NCBI GenBank assembly: GCA_946406115.1
Contig: OX291552.1
Coordinates: forward strand, 2,604,001 to 2,668,000
Direction of reading: 5' to 3'
Length of the DNA stretch: 64,000 nt
Source: Apoda limacodes
Lineage: Eukaryota; Arthropoda; Insecta; Lepidoptera; Limacodidae
Below the pieces are notes generated by a model that worked only from the letters and a program-made list of their open reading frames with translations, did no database searches and was not told the origin of the DNA. Below, piece by piece: positions 46,515 through 57,004 of the stretch. Made by a program: the position numbers and the translations under genes. Within the stretch, counting starts at the first letter, position 1. Every line of letters starts with the position of its first letter.

Positions 46515-46660
46515 CGAAGGGGGGGGGGGGCAGAGGGGGATGGCCGGAGGAGGGGCGAGTGCAGTTGGAAAGTTGCACAAATGCATCACCTTGACCTCAA
46601 TACTGCGCCATGGCGTGTGCGTGTGCTTGTGCGTGTGCGTGCGCGTGCGGCGGTATGCAG
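46515..46660. repeat. Poly-G tract and GTGC-rich microsatellite
   Basis: A run of about 13 G at 46518-46530, then 'gccggaggaggggcgagtg'. An imperfect (GTGTGC)n run lies at 46614-46650. Confidence 0.75.
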
Positions 46661-46865
46661 TTTACTCATTATTCGAACACAACGGTTTATGATTTCAAAA
46701 TAAATCTAAGATATTATAAAAAAATAAAACTCTTTGGATGTTTAATAAAAGACTAACTCAATTTTTCTCTTGGTAAATTCCATTCTTTCTATCGGGTTAT
46801 ATATATTTCCAACTATTATCTATATAAATAAAAATTATCTATATATATATATATATATATATATC

Positions 46866-46984
46866 TATAGTCGTATTCTTAATTAGACGATATCAACTGA
46901 CGTTTATTTTCTTGTCAGTTTTTGATGAAACAGTAGGTACTAGCTACTGTCAGTTAGTTTCGTCTAATTAAAAATACGACTATA
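46866..46984. mobile_element. 119 bp MITE with long inverted termini
   Basis: The left end 'tatagtcgtattcttaatta' + 'gacga' (46866-46890) is inverted at 46960-46984 with one mismatch in 25 bp. Pairing extends less perfectly inward (about 'ctgac...gtcag'). The element sits next to a (TA)n run (46838-46864), consistent with TA target preference as in Tc1/mariner-derived MITEs. No coding. Confidence 0.8.
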
Positions 46985-47527
46985 TATAATAATCATCTAT
47001 ATTTCCAACTGCATTTGCGGAGCCTTAACCGCTCGTGCGCTGCGGAACTCATAAGTGAAAACGGATAAAATTTCCTTTTATCAACTTGCCGGCGCATTTT
47101 AAAATTTTCTTTTTGGTTAATCTAGTATTCTCTAAGTATTTGTCACTTAGTAAATGCGATAATGATGTTTTCAAAATAAATTCGACTTTAAATGCAATAA
47201 GGAACCGGCCGCGTGCGTTTGTAGCTCGCGCGGGTAACATTGTGGGTATCCACAACGCCAGACTCTGGAATTAGTTAAAAAAAAGTATGCAGCTACTTTT
47301 ACGGATCTCGAGAGGTAAGATCTACATACTTGTATACATTTTTTTCTCGAACTGGCGTACACCAGATTGTTCCCAATAAGCTCCCTGGTAGGAAATACGT
47401 TATGCGTATAACTACAAAACTTGTAGACAGAATTTGTTCAAATAATTTTAATTAGAATTATTTGTAAATCTCTATTATTTTGCTTTATTTGTTTGCAAAA
47501 TTAGAGCTTTTGGATGATAAAAACTTG
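46985..47527. other. No recognised feature
   Basis: Overlapping short open frames on both strands at 47049-47362 lack domains. Composition is more balanced at 47000-47060 and 47190-47280. Confidence 0.4.
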
Positions 47528-47724
47528 CATAATACCTACACATAATACCTACACATAATACCTACACATAATACCTACACATAATACCTACACATAATAC
47601 CTACACATAATACCTACACATAATACCTACACATAATACCTACACATAATACCTACACATAATACCTACACATAATACCTACACATAATACCTACACATA
47701 ATACCTAAACATAATACCTACACA
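47528..47724 (+). repeat. 13 bp tandem repeat, about 15 units
   Basis: 'cataatacctaca' is repeated 15 times with only one visible change ('cataatacctaaa', near the end). Near-identity points to recent expansion. Confidence 0.95.
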
Positions 47725-47744
47725 AACTTAAGATAAAACGCTTA

Positions 47745-47914
47745 AAAAAAAACGAGTTGCACTCCGGGAGTGCCGGCAGAAGTGAAAACCTTTACACACG
47801 ATTCGCGCTTAACATTCAAATATATGTTACAAGACAACAATTATTTCTTGACAATGTCAAAGACATGTCTTGTGACATATGGCAGTGTTAAGCGCGAATT
47901 GTGTGTTAAGGACA
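47745..47914. repeat. Inverted-repeat element, palindromic copy
   Basis: The left arm 'ttacacacgattcgcgctta' + 'acatt' (47792-47816) is inverted at the right end as 'gtgttaagcgcgaattgtgt' (47886-47905). The outer left block 'cgagttgcactccgggagtg' is the reverse complement of the end of 42060-42226. The element therefore combines both orientations of that sequence. Confidence 0.75.
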
Positions 47915-48144
47915 TTGGTTTAATGCTCTTAAAGTTTTTAAAGTGAATCTTAAAGACGTTCTTGTAAAAAAGGTTCAATAATATGTGAAGGGATTAAGAT
48001 ATAAAATATTCTTAAAGGTAGCTTTAAAAAATCTTCATCTTAATTTAACACCTGCTGCAAATTAAACACCTGCTTGTAGATTTCATCAGAATCAATGGAA
48101 TGGTGGCAAAATTCTCAGGTTATGAGGTACGAATTGAGGAAGAT
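47915..48144. other. No recognised feature
   Basis: Short AT-rich spacer. Confidence 0.4.
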
Positions 48145-48250
48145 AATAAATGAAATGCGAGTCTAACTCGCACACCGTGGGTTCCGTGCAAACTTGTGTT
48201 AATGTAGATTGTTCTTCTATCACGGTATTCGTGTCTTGAAGATGTTTGCT
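48145..48250 (+). repeat. Family A 5' fragment
   Basis: 'aatgcgagtctaactcgcac', 'accgtgggttccgtgcaaac' and 'gttcttctatcacgg' match the beginning of family A (compare 14166 and 39755). Confidence 0.75.
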
Positions 48251-48477
48251 AATTTTAATCGTGCAACAAACTTTTCTGACCTGGTGGTCAATGGTGGTGG
48301 TGGACTTATCAAAACTACAGTCGCCATATTAACATGGTGTGAACTTACAACAACACTAGCGACCAAACACCCGAGGGCAGAAGGTCAGAAAAATTGTTGC
48401 ACTGCAAGTACCAACCAACAACCAGATAAACTAGATTTATTAACGTGTCATTGTCTATTGATTATAATTAAATGATA
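48251..48477. other. No recognised feature
   Basis: An 88-codon frame (48209-48475) overlaps the family A fragment and has no motif. Confidence 0.4.
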
Positions 48478-48680
48478 AAAAAACCAGCCTAGTGCGGGTT
48501 GTATATGCATTTAGTTAGGGTTCCGTAGAATGAGAATCATTGCAGATATCTAAAAACTTATTAACAAATTATTAAAAAACTTATCCAAAACAATTTTCTT
48601 TGGTAGTATTTATAAGGCCCTATTATCGTGATTTCCTTTCAGATTTTTAAATCACGGGGTTTCAAAGTTTAAGGGGACAC
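48478..48680 (+). repeat. Family A second subfamily, 5' half
   Basis: It starts 'aaaaaaccagcctagtgcgg', then 'gcatttagttagggttccgt', as at 17661. It breaks off at about 48680, where another family A copy in reverse orientation begins; the missing half resumes at 49330. Confidence 0.8.
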
Positions 48681-49329
48681 TTTTTAGGGTTCCGTAGCCA
48701 AATGACAAAAAAACGGAACACTTATAGATTCGTCATGTCTGTCTGTCTGTCCGTCCGTATGTCACAGCCACTTTTTTCCGAAACTATAAGAACTATACTG
48801 TTGAAACTTGATAAGTAGATGTATTCGGTGAACCGCATTGAGGTTTTCACACAAAAATAGAAGAAAATAACTTTTTGGGGTTCTCCATACTTAGAACTGA
48901 AACTCAATATTTTTTTTTCATCAAAGCCATACGTGTCTATCTATGGATAGGTCTTCAAAAATGATATTGAGGTTTCTAACATATTTTTTTTCTAAACTGA
49001 ATAGTTTCCAGGAGAGACACTTCCAAAGTGGTAAAATGTGTGTTCCCACCCCTGTAACTTCTAAATAACAGAATGATAAAACTAAAAAAAATATATGATG
49101 TACATTAACATGCAAACTTCCACCAAAAATTGGTTTGAACGAGATCTAGTGAGTAGTTTTTTTTTAATACGTCATAAATCGTAAACCGCAATTTACTGTT
49201 CGTTCAATCAACTCAAATATAAAAATAAAAGAAACATATAAGTATTTTTGTTTGTGTTTGTAAAGTACGTAAATGGTGGTAGGTACGGAACCGTCGGTGC
49301 GTGAGTCCAACTCGCACTTGGCCGGTTCT
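48681..49329 (-). repeat. Family A copy nested in another family A copy
   Basis: On the plus strand it runs from 'agggttccgtagccaaatga' to 'gagtccaactcgcacttggc' + 'cggtt', that is, both element ends in reverse. Internal blocks include 'ctgtctgtccgtccgtatgt', 'gaaccgcattgaggttttca' and 'ttggtttgaacgagatctag'. It splits the copy whose halves are 48478-48680 and 49330-49497. 'ctttttag'/'ctttttaa' at the two junctions suggests a 7 bp target duplication. Non-coding. Confidence 0.85.
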
Positions 49330-49497
49330 TTTTAATTTGATAGCTAATAACTCACAAATAAAATTTTAAAACATATCCGTATGGCAGTTCACAAGAGATA
49401 TATCTGTGAAATTTCATTAGAATCTACTTAAAGACAGATGGACGAACTTGACAAATTTATAAGGTTTCCGTTTTTGCCATTTTGCTACGGAACCCCT
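49330..49497 (+). repeat. Family A second subfamily, 3' half
   Basis: 'tgatagctaataactcacaa', 'tgaaatttcattagaatcta' and 'ccattttgctacggaacccc' continue the copy interrupted at 48680, following the order of 17820-18130. Confidence 0.8.
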
Positions 49498-49720
49498 TAA
49501 ATGGTGCTAAAATTTAATGTGTTTAATACAGACAATGGCAAGAAATAGATGGGTAATATTATCAGTGAACGCACAAAACTATGAGGAAAAGTGTGCGTTA
49601 ACGCAGCCAGCCCTCTGTTAGTTAACAGACAGCCTTGACGGTGCTGCTGGCGCGACGCTCATTGGCGGGCGGCGCGGTGGTGCGGCGGCGGGGCGGGGTT
49701 TACGCGTAGTCATCATGTGT
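49498..49720. promoter_or_regulatory. GC-rich CpG patch
   Basis: At 49635-49705 there is a CpG-dense stretch with 'gcggcggggcggggttt', a GC-box-like string. No open frame or splice site nearby supports a gene start, so a promoter role is speculative. Confidence 0.25.
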
Positions 49721-50133
49721 TTGGTGTTGGTTTTAATACTAGTTTTTTGTTACAGGACATTTTAAGGAAAATCATGGTTATCTTTCTTATCATATTATTT
49801 TAGAGTTTATATGCATATTTCAAATTCTCAGAAAGATTCTGCGTTTTGACGCTAACAAGAGGTAGTCATGGCAGGCATATGCCATATGTGCGTATAGTTT
49901 AATATTTGTGTTTCATAGTACTAATATAGGACGAAAACAAGTATAGGTATACCAAACAACATGCCATTGATACGACTTTTAGTGCCGTATTTCTAGAAGC
50001 AATAAAAATTTATCGGTAAAACTGCACATACAATGAATTCAGAAATAAGTATTGGTTACTAATCAACTTTATTTTTTAATTTCTAAAAAGTTTACAAACA
50101 TTCTAAACATTTGAACTACAACTATTATGATAA
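49721..50133. other. No recognised feature
   Basis: AT-rich 5' flank of the RTE element. Confidence 0.45.
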
Positions 50134-51153
50134 GTAAGTACAACCACACCAAGGCCCCCAGTCCCCGGCGGCCCCGCTATTCCTGGCCATGGTAGCAGCC
50201 ATGGTAACGGCGGAGCAGGGGGTGCTAAGAGTCTCCGGCAGAAGCACGGCTACCTTCCTTCTGTAAAAAGACAACTGGCCCTGGTAACACACAACGTGCG
50301 CACAATGAGAACTGACAAAAAGATCGTTGAACTGGAAGAAGAAATGAGTAGGTTACGCTGGGATATTGTAGGATTATGCGAAATCCTACAGTATCCCAGC
50401 GTAACCTTCTCATTCATTCTAAGGAAGGTAGCCGTCCGTAGAGAGGGTGAGGACACGATAACTCTGAAATCCGGTAACCTACTCTTCTACCGGGAGGGCG
50501 ACGAACAGTCCCAAGGTCGTGTCGGGTTTCTCGTCCACAAGTCCCTTAATTACAACATTCTGACCATCGACAGTGTTTTGAGCAGGGTGGTGTACCTAAT
50601 ACTCAGAGTATCTAAAAGATACTTACTAAAGGTCATTCAGATATACGCACCGACCTCGGCACACCCAGATGAGGAGGTGGAGGCTATGTATGAGGACATT
50701 AGTAGGGCCATACATACCAATGAAACCTATTACAATGTTGTTATGGGGGACTTCAACGCGAAGCTCGGCAAGAGGAGCGATGGAGAGATGACAATGGGGC
50801 AATTTGGATTCGGGGAACGGAACCCCAGGGGACAGATGTTGGCCGAATTTCTGGAGAAAGAGGAACTCTTTATGATGAACTCTTTCTTCCAGAAGCCACC
50901 TCACAGGAAATGGACCTGGTTGAGTCCTGATGGTGCCACGAGAAATGAGATAGACTTCATTTTGACCTCCAATAGACGAATATTCAATGAAGTCTGTGTG
51001 ATTCACAGGGTGAAAACCGGTAGTTATCACCGAATGGTAAGAGGTACATTGGATATCAATGTTAAACTTGAGAGGTCCCGTCTGATGAAGTCTACGCTCC
51101 GAGCTACTTGCGCACATATCCAAAACCCCGAAAAATGTAGCTTCGGTGGATGA
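50134..51153 (+). pseudogene. RTE endonuclease domain, inactivated
   Basis: The frame is open from 50134 to a tga at 51151-51153; the first ATG is at 50305. Visible motifs: Asn in HNVRT (50293-50295), Glu in GLCE (50380-50382), IYAPT (50641 on), GDFNA with Asp at 50749-50751, PHRKWTWLSPDG, and NEIDF with Asp at 50953-50955. The last motif, normally SDH with a catalytic Asp, reads GSYHRM (Tyr at 51025-51027), so the nuclease would be dead. A 51 nt insertion (50383-50433) adds 17 residues right after the catalytic Glu and before VRREGED without breaking the frame. Near 51100 the reading should shift by +1 (VASVDEICNGLVETVQ) to continue, so the end of this frame is not the natural one. Confidence 0.88.
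50343..50435. repeat. Snap-back inverted duplication
   Basis: The 33 bp segment 50343-50375 is inverted at 50382-50414 with two mismatches. A further 15 bp, 'acggctaccttcctt' (50246-50260), is inverted exactly at 50421-50435. The right-hand copy is thus a reversed version of 50246-50375 lacking the roughly 80 bp in between. Confidence 0.92.
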
Positions 51154-52091
51154 GATTTGTAACGGTTTAGTAGAAACTGTCCAAACGGTGGGTTGTAAAT
51201 TCTTTAGACCCCGCCGCACAGATGGACCTCAGAAACTCTCGAGCCAAACTCAAGACCTCTTGGAGGAACGACGCTCAGAGAGCGTCTTCCGATGACGCTA
51301 AGTAATATGGGCAGCTCAATAAACAAATCTTGAAATCCTTGCGTCACGACATCCGCTCCTTTCATACCAAAAATATTATGGAGACGATAGAGCGGAACCA
51401 AGGTTCCAAAGTGTTCGCAAGAGACATGTCTATTGGGCAAAGCCGGCTAACAAGGCTGAAGAGAGAAGACGGCAGTGTAGCGTCTACTAAACCAGAGGTG
51501 TTGAGGGAGGTGGAGAGATTCTATGGACAGCTCTATGAGTCGGTCACTAAACCCGTTGCAAACTTCGCCAAAGATCCAAGAGCCAAGCTGACCCGACACT
51601 ATACCGAAGATATCCCGGACATCAGCCTGTACGAGATTAGGATGGCCCTGAAACAGCTTAAAGACATCAAGGTACCGGGTGATGACGGAATCACAGCTGA
51701 GCTTCTGAGAGCGGGTGGAACACCGGTACTCAAAGTCCTCCAGAAGCTCTCTAATTCCTGCTTGAAGGTACAACGCCAGAAGCATGGAGCAGAGTCGTGG
51801 TGATGCTGTTTTTTAAGAAATGCGATAACACTTTGCTGAAGAACTACAGACCTATCACGCTTTTGAGCCATGTTTATAAGCTGTTCTCCAGGTTCATCAC
51901 GAACCGTCTCAGTCGCAGGTTTGATGACTTCTAGCCTCCCAAACAAGCCGGTTTCCGAAAAGGCTATATAGTACCATAGACCACATTCATACGCTGCGAC
52001 AAGTTATACAAAAGACTGAGGAGTACAACTTGCCACTATGCTTAGCGTGTGCTTTAACTATGAAAAAGCCTTTGATTCGGTCGAAACATGA
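51130..52091 (+). pseudogene. RTE linker and RT N-terminal part, multiply broken
   Basis: Segments read in different frames: VASVDEICNGLVETVQTVGC (from about 51138), then YGQLNKQILKSLRHDIRSFH after a stop (taa 51303-51305), DGSVASTKPEVLREVERFYG, and KDIKVPGDDGITAELLRAGG. A frame change near 51765 leads to GTTPEAWSRVVMLFFKKCDN and LLKNYRPITLLSHVYKLFSR, followed by tag at 51932-51934. After another shift PPKQAGFRKGY is seen. RT motif A reads CFNYEKAFDSV: the catalytic Asp of the usual F-x-D-Y form is Asn (52056-52058). A tga at 52089-52091 follows where family members have Trp. At least six lesions are visible. Confidence 0.85.
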
Positions 52092-53117
52092 GCGATGCTT
52101 GAGTCCCTCCAGCGATGCCGGATTAACTATCGGTATATCGAAGTGCTGAAGAGTTTGTACAATAAAGCTACCATGTCGGTCCGAGTACAGGAGCAGAGTT
52201 CGAGGGCTATTCCATTACAACGAGGTGTGAGACAGGGAGACGTCATTTCTCCGAAACTGTTTACTGCTGTATTGGAAGATGCCTACAAAACTCTGGAGTG
52301 GAAAGGACACGGCATCAATATCAACGGCGAGTACATTACTCACCTTCGATTTGCCGACGATATTGTGGTCATGGCAGAATCGATGGAAGACCTCAGCACA
52401 ATGCTCGAAGACCTCAATCGAGTTTCCCATCAGGTGGGCCTTAAAATGAACATGGACAAGACAAAGGTCATGTCAAATGTCCATGCTGTGCCCACCCAAA
52501 TATCAGTCGGGAACTCAAGGCTCGAAGTTGTTGACGAATACGTCTACTTAGGACAATCGGTCCAAATAGGTAGGTCCAACTTCGGGAAAGAGGTCAATCG
52601 TCGAATCCAACTCGGCTGGGCAGCGTTCGAAAAACTCCGCAACGTCTTTTCGTCCAAAATACCTCAGTGCCTCAAGACGAAAGTCTATGAACAGTGTGTG
52701 TTACCAGTGATGACATACGGCACTGAAACCTGGCCTCTAACTATGGACCTTATAAGTAAGCTTAAATTCACACAACGAGCTACGGAGAGGGCTATGCTAT
52801 GGGTTTCTCTACAAGATCGAATTAGAAATGAGGAGATCCGTAGACGAACGAAAGTCACCGACATAGCCCAGCGCATTAGCAAGTTGAAGTGGCAGTGGGC
52901 AGGGCACATAGTACGTAGAACTGATGGTCGATGGGGCCGAAAGGTTCTAAAATGGAGACCACGGACTGGCAAACGCAGCGTCGGCAGTCCGCCCACAATG
53001 TGGTCAGACGACATAGTGAAGGCCGCAGGAAGACGCTGGATGCAGGCCGCTTCCAACCGTTTCCTTTGGAAATCTATGAGGGAGGCCGATGTTCAGCAGT
53101 GGACTTCTTGCGGCTGA
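52092..53117 (+). pseudogene. RTE reverse transcriptase core and C-terminus
   Basis: An uninterrupted frame of about 340 codons. Visible RT blocks: GVRQGDVISPKLFTAVLEDA (motif B), RFADDIVVMAE with the FADD catalytic box at 52350-52361, VGLKMNMDKTKVMSN, and VDEYVYLGQSV. The C-terminal region has LKTKVYEQCVLPVMTYGTE, RATERAMLWVSLQDRIRNEE and WQWAGHIVRRTDGRWGRKVL, ending in ADVQQWTSCG. This half is well preserved while the half before it is wrecked, so the intact frame is a remnant, not a gene. It has no own start: upstream stop 52089-52091. A diverged copy of its end is at 12764-13185 on the other strand. Confidence 0.9.
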
Positions 53118-53140
53118 GATGATGATTATGATTGTATTCC

Positions 53141-54287
53141 AAAGATACTTGTTTTTACTTTCTTACCAAAGACACAAAAAGATAAATTACCTATAATCAT
53201 TCATCCTGCAATCGATTAAACCACATTATAAGCTTTCCGTTGAGCGCCGTGCCATGTTTCAATATGTCAAATTTCATTTACACTGAATCTTGATGAATTA
53301 CGCTATAAGCATTTAAAACAATGAAGCTGAAGATATAATCGTAAGACATTATTTTCTTTTTCAAGATCTTACGAAAATAGTTAAAAACATCTAAGTGGGT
53401 AGAAGTCGGGCTACTTCCACTAGTTTTTTCTTCGTGCATTCGATGATTTTCAGTGAGGTTTATTAGGGAACCGCGAACTAATCGAAAGAGAAGGACGTTT
53501 TGTGACTTTTAAACTTTTTGACTATGAAGCTTTCAAAAGTAAATCGTTTTTGTGTCGCATTTTTTGAAATACCCGTCGCGTCGGTACGACGAGTAAGAAG
53601 TTCATCGAAGTTATGTTGAAAGGGGAAGCCCAAAAAATCTACTATCGTGCAATTATTGGTATTTTGCAAAAATAAAATATTATACGACCGTATTTCGCTA
53701 TAGTTCCTCTTCCTCATATATTATATTTTATCTACGCTCATACTAAAAAGCCAAATTTGGAACTTAAAATATGTTTTTTATTACATTCTTTATACACATA
53801 ATTCTTTAATTAATTTAAAGTATGTCAAATTAATTTTATTATTGTAGTACAGTTTACCGATCATAGTTATAGAATTACATCTGTAATACCGGTATTCATG
53901 GATATGTAATCTGTGGCTGCGCAAAACTGTTCCGAGCAGCAGTAAAATCTGGATTTGGCGCCAAATAAAAAAACACTTTTTTTGACGAACTAAACCAGTA
54001 ATTTTCTTGTTATCGAAAAGTTAAAAAACCAAAATAAGTGAAGTCCTCCTTGGTAGTGGTACAGAGGTGAATTAAACTCTATCGGATATATTACATGCAG
54101 TAAAAACAATTGGTTCTTACCTATAGTTATTTTTTTTTCACTCTTCTCTTATTTTACCAAAACGCATCGCATAGCTCAAAAATTCGTAAAACAAAAGAAT
54201 TCAAACCCATACACGCGTGCGAAGCTCAAACCTTGTTTATTTTACACAAATAAATACAACATACGTAGATGTCCTACATTACTCTAA
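53141..54287. other. No recognised feature
   Basis: AT-rich. A minus-strand 79-codon frame (53478-53717) has no domain. Confidence 0.45.
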
Positions 54288-54600
54288 GAACGGCCAAGTG
54301 TGAGCTAAATTTGGCTCAACATTAAGTGAAACGAGCGGGTCGAGGCCTTGAGTCCATGCATGTGAAGTGCGTATGTATGTATGTATGCACCAGACGACCT
54401 CGACAACTTGCTGCATATTTGATTACGGAAGCGCTGCACCGATCCACCTTAGAGGGCTTACTAGCCATTATAGGGTCTTTAAGTATGAGGATAAGTTTTT
54501 ATCTTGCTCTAACTTGTAAGGGATTGATATCTGCTGCGCCGCTTTGTCTTGGCCTTCCAAAAACGATGTGTGGAGCGAAGAATGTTTAAATATAGGTACT
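54288..54600 (+). repeat. Family A 5' scrap and unassigned sequence
   Basis: 'acggccaagtgtgagctaaa' resembles the family A start. A (GTAT)n stretch lies at 54371-54387. The 87-codon frame 54326-54589 has no recognised domain. Confidence 0.4.
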
Positions 54601-54929
54601 GGGGCTAATTATGGACCATCCCTTTAATACTCAAATGTTAAGGAAGTGTATGTTTGTTAATGCATTAATAAGGTAAGTAACTTTAAAACTAATTCATTAT
54701 TATGTCTACGAAAACGGAGGTAAAGTAAAATAAAAATAAATAATTTAATATTTGTTTATAAATGTAGATATATACATTACTGCACAAATAATGAAAGTTT
54801 CAAATAATATTATTAATTTAAAACAAACAAAAAACGGTTGACACAAATTATGCTCACGTTCTCAGGGTTCTGTAGTTTGATTTTTTTAGATTTGACCCTT
54901 ATTCTCTAGTAACCTAAAATATTCAATTA
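54601..54929. other. No recognised feature
   Basis: AT-rich. Confidence 0.45.
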
Positions 54930-55245
<316 letters not shown>

Positions 55246-55376
55246 CTGAAGTCAGCCATATGAAAAATCTAAAACATGTGTCAATGTATGTATAAAACCC
55301 GCACAGTATTTGCTTTACTCCGCGCAATCATTGGTCCAGCGGTAGTCAGTCATTGGTGAAAAAGCGGACATCAACG

Positions 55377-55424
55377 AGAGCCCATTGGGGTTCCATTTTT
55401 GCCATTTGCCTATGGAATACTAAA
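55377..55424 (+). repeat. Family A 3' end fragment
   Basis: 'ttggggttccatttttgcca' and 'tttgcctatggaatactaaa' match the end block 'ggttccgtttttgccatttg...ctacggaaccctaaa'. Confidence 0.65.
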
Positions 55425-56589
55425 ACAGGGTTATATTATAAGACTAGTTTTTTATAATTGTTGTAGAAATATCAAAATAATTACTTGAGTAATAATTGAA
55501 CACCATGTTGGCACGAGCTGACTGCAACGCAAATAACTTTATATGTACAGCGACAGAGTCTTTTATACAAATATATGCACTATAACGATGACAACAAGAT
55601 ACAAATTTGCATGCAAGTAGTTGTAGACAACGTTACTTATTTGATTAATTATGCTGTCTGGACGTATTGGTTTGACTGTGTCCTTTTACTATCCACAATA
55701 AGGAATAACATGTTTTAATAAAGGATTTTCGTTGCGTTGCCGTCAACCCTAGATCAGTTTTTTTCAACCTGTAGGTCGTAACCGACGCGGTGAAAAGAAG
55801 AAAGTAATTTTTATTGCGTGAAAATGTTTGTTTCTGTTGCTTTAGCTATTTGTTAGCAATTGAATCGATTTAAGAGAAATATACCTATATACCTTATAGT
55901 CAACGGTAAAAAATAGAGTAAAAAATAAATACCTAACTTACACCGCTCAGAATGCTACTCTTGAACCACTTGCAAAGATTGTAATTCATCAATAACATCC
56001 TTGACTACTGTCGGGATTCAACTTAGGTCCTCGCATGCAATTCGCCTTTTTTTACTCTTGTCTATTCTACTAGTATTCCCTTGGGAACTCACGATTGAGA
56101 CAAAACAGTATTATTTATCCATCACAGTCCCTCAACTACACAGGGTCGCAAAGAAAACGGGTCAGTTAAAAAAATGCGATAACTTTTAAAAATTTAAGCA
56201 ATTTTTTTAAAATAAAACTAAATTAAAGTTTATTTCATTACAAATATAGAACGAAGGAAAATTCTTTTTATTTCTTTTTGGTTAAAACCAAAATCAAAAA
56301 ATAAAGACGATTTACAAAATATTTTAAACCTTCTGTATTACGTTTGTATCTTTTCTATCGTATAAATATAACATTTCTTGGGCATAAATTTGTTATTCTG
56401 GGATCATTTAATTCAATTAAAAACATGCCACTAACCCCCGAATATGGTCATTTTTACTTAACTTTCTTTAATTCAAAATAATCTTTATAATATTCATCTT
56501 TTCTGACTTTAATTTAAGAACTACTATATTGACTATAATGCAGTCTTTATTTCGTAAAGCTAGCTCCAATATTTTGGAAGTTATTGACG
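55425..56589. other. No recognised feature
   Basis: AT-rich, non-coding over about 1.1 kb. Confidence 0.45.
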
Positions 56590-56593
56590 TTTT

Positions 56594-56870
56594 AGTTACT
56601 GATGGTTGTGCCTAGTGTGAGTTTTTTCGTATTTGTAACGCTACTATTTGATGGTTGTGCCTAGTGTGAGTTTTTTCGTATTTGTAACGCTACTATTTTT
56701 TCGTATTTGTAACGCTACTATTTTTTCGTAATTGTAACGCTACTATCGCGTTCGCGTATTCATTAAAAGTCGTTTGAGAAAAAAAGCTAGAGGCGGTCCT
56801 TCATTTCCATACATGTATTTCGTTGACGCGAACGCGATAGTAGCGTTAAAAACTCGAACTATGCACACCG
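56594..56870. mobile_element. Foldback element with tandemly expanded left arm
   Basis: 'taacgctactatcgcgttcg' + 'cgt' (56737-56759) is inverted at about 56826-56848. Further out, the left 'ggttgtgcctagtgtgagtt' pairs with the right 'aactcgaactatgcacacc'. On the left side the arm sequence is multiplied: two copies of a ~50 bp unit (56600-56697) and then shorter 'ttcgtatttgtaacgctact' units. The right side has one copy. Non-coding. Confidence 0.75.
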
Positions 56871-57004
56871 CTTTCTTTGCGGACCAGTGTATTTCTGCGC
56901 TTAAAATCAGGACACCCCAATGCTTCTTGCAAATATTAATATTTCGAAACAAAAACTTATTTATATCAAAATGTAGCAATCAAGTGTAGCTTTCTATTAA
57001 TTAA

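Larger units (their letters stand above)
50134..53140 (+). mobile_element. RTE-clade LINE, near full length, dead
   Basis: A ~3 kb non-LTR retrotransposon. Domain order is N-terminal Pro/Gly-rich stretch (50134-50240), apurinic-type endonuclease (to about 51060), linker, reverse transcriptase (about 51330-52460) and a C-terminal domain (to the stop at 53115-53117). The very short 3' tail 'gatgatgattatgattg' fits the RTE clade, which ends in simple repeats rather than poly(A). The endonuclease style HNVRT...LRWDIVGLCE, IYAPT, GDFNA, HRKWTWLSPDG, NEIDFIL and the RT blocks are typical of that clade from recalled family knowledge. Several frameshifts and stops make it non-functional. 'attatgat' at both edges (50124-50131, 53125-53132) might be a target duplication but could be chance. 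Confidence 0.92.

Noticed and set aside
50626..51219. 197-codon minus-strand frame across the RTE endonuclease
   Set aside because: It is a shadow of the plus-strand endonuclease frame, which carries all family motifs.
50124..53132. 'attatgat' as a proven target-site duplication of the RTE element
   Set aside because: The 3' copy lies inside the GAT/TGA-rich simple repeat typical of RTE tails, so an 8 bp match can arise by chance.
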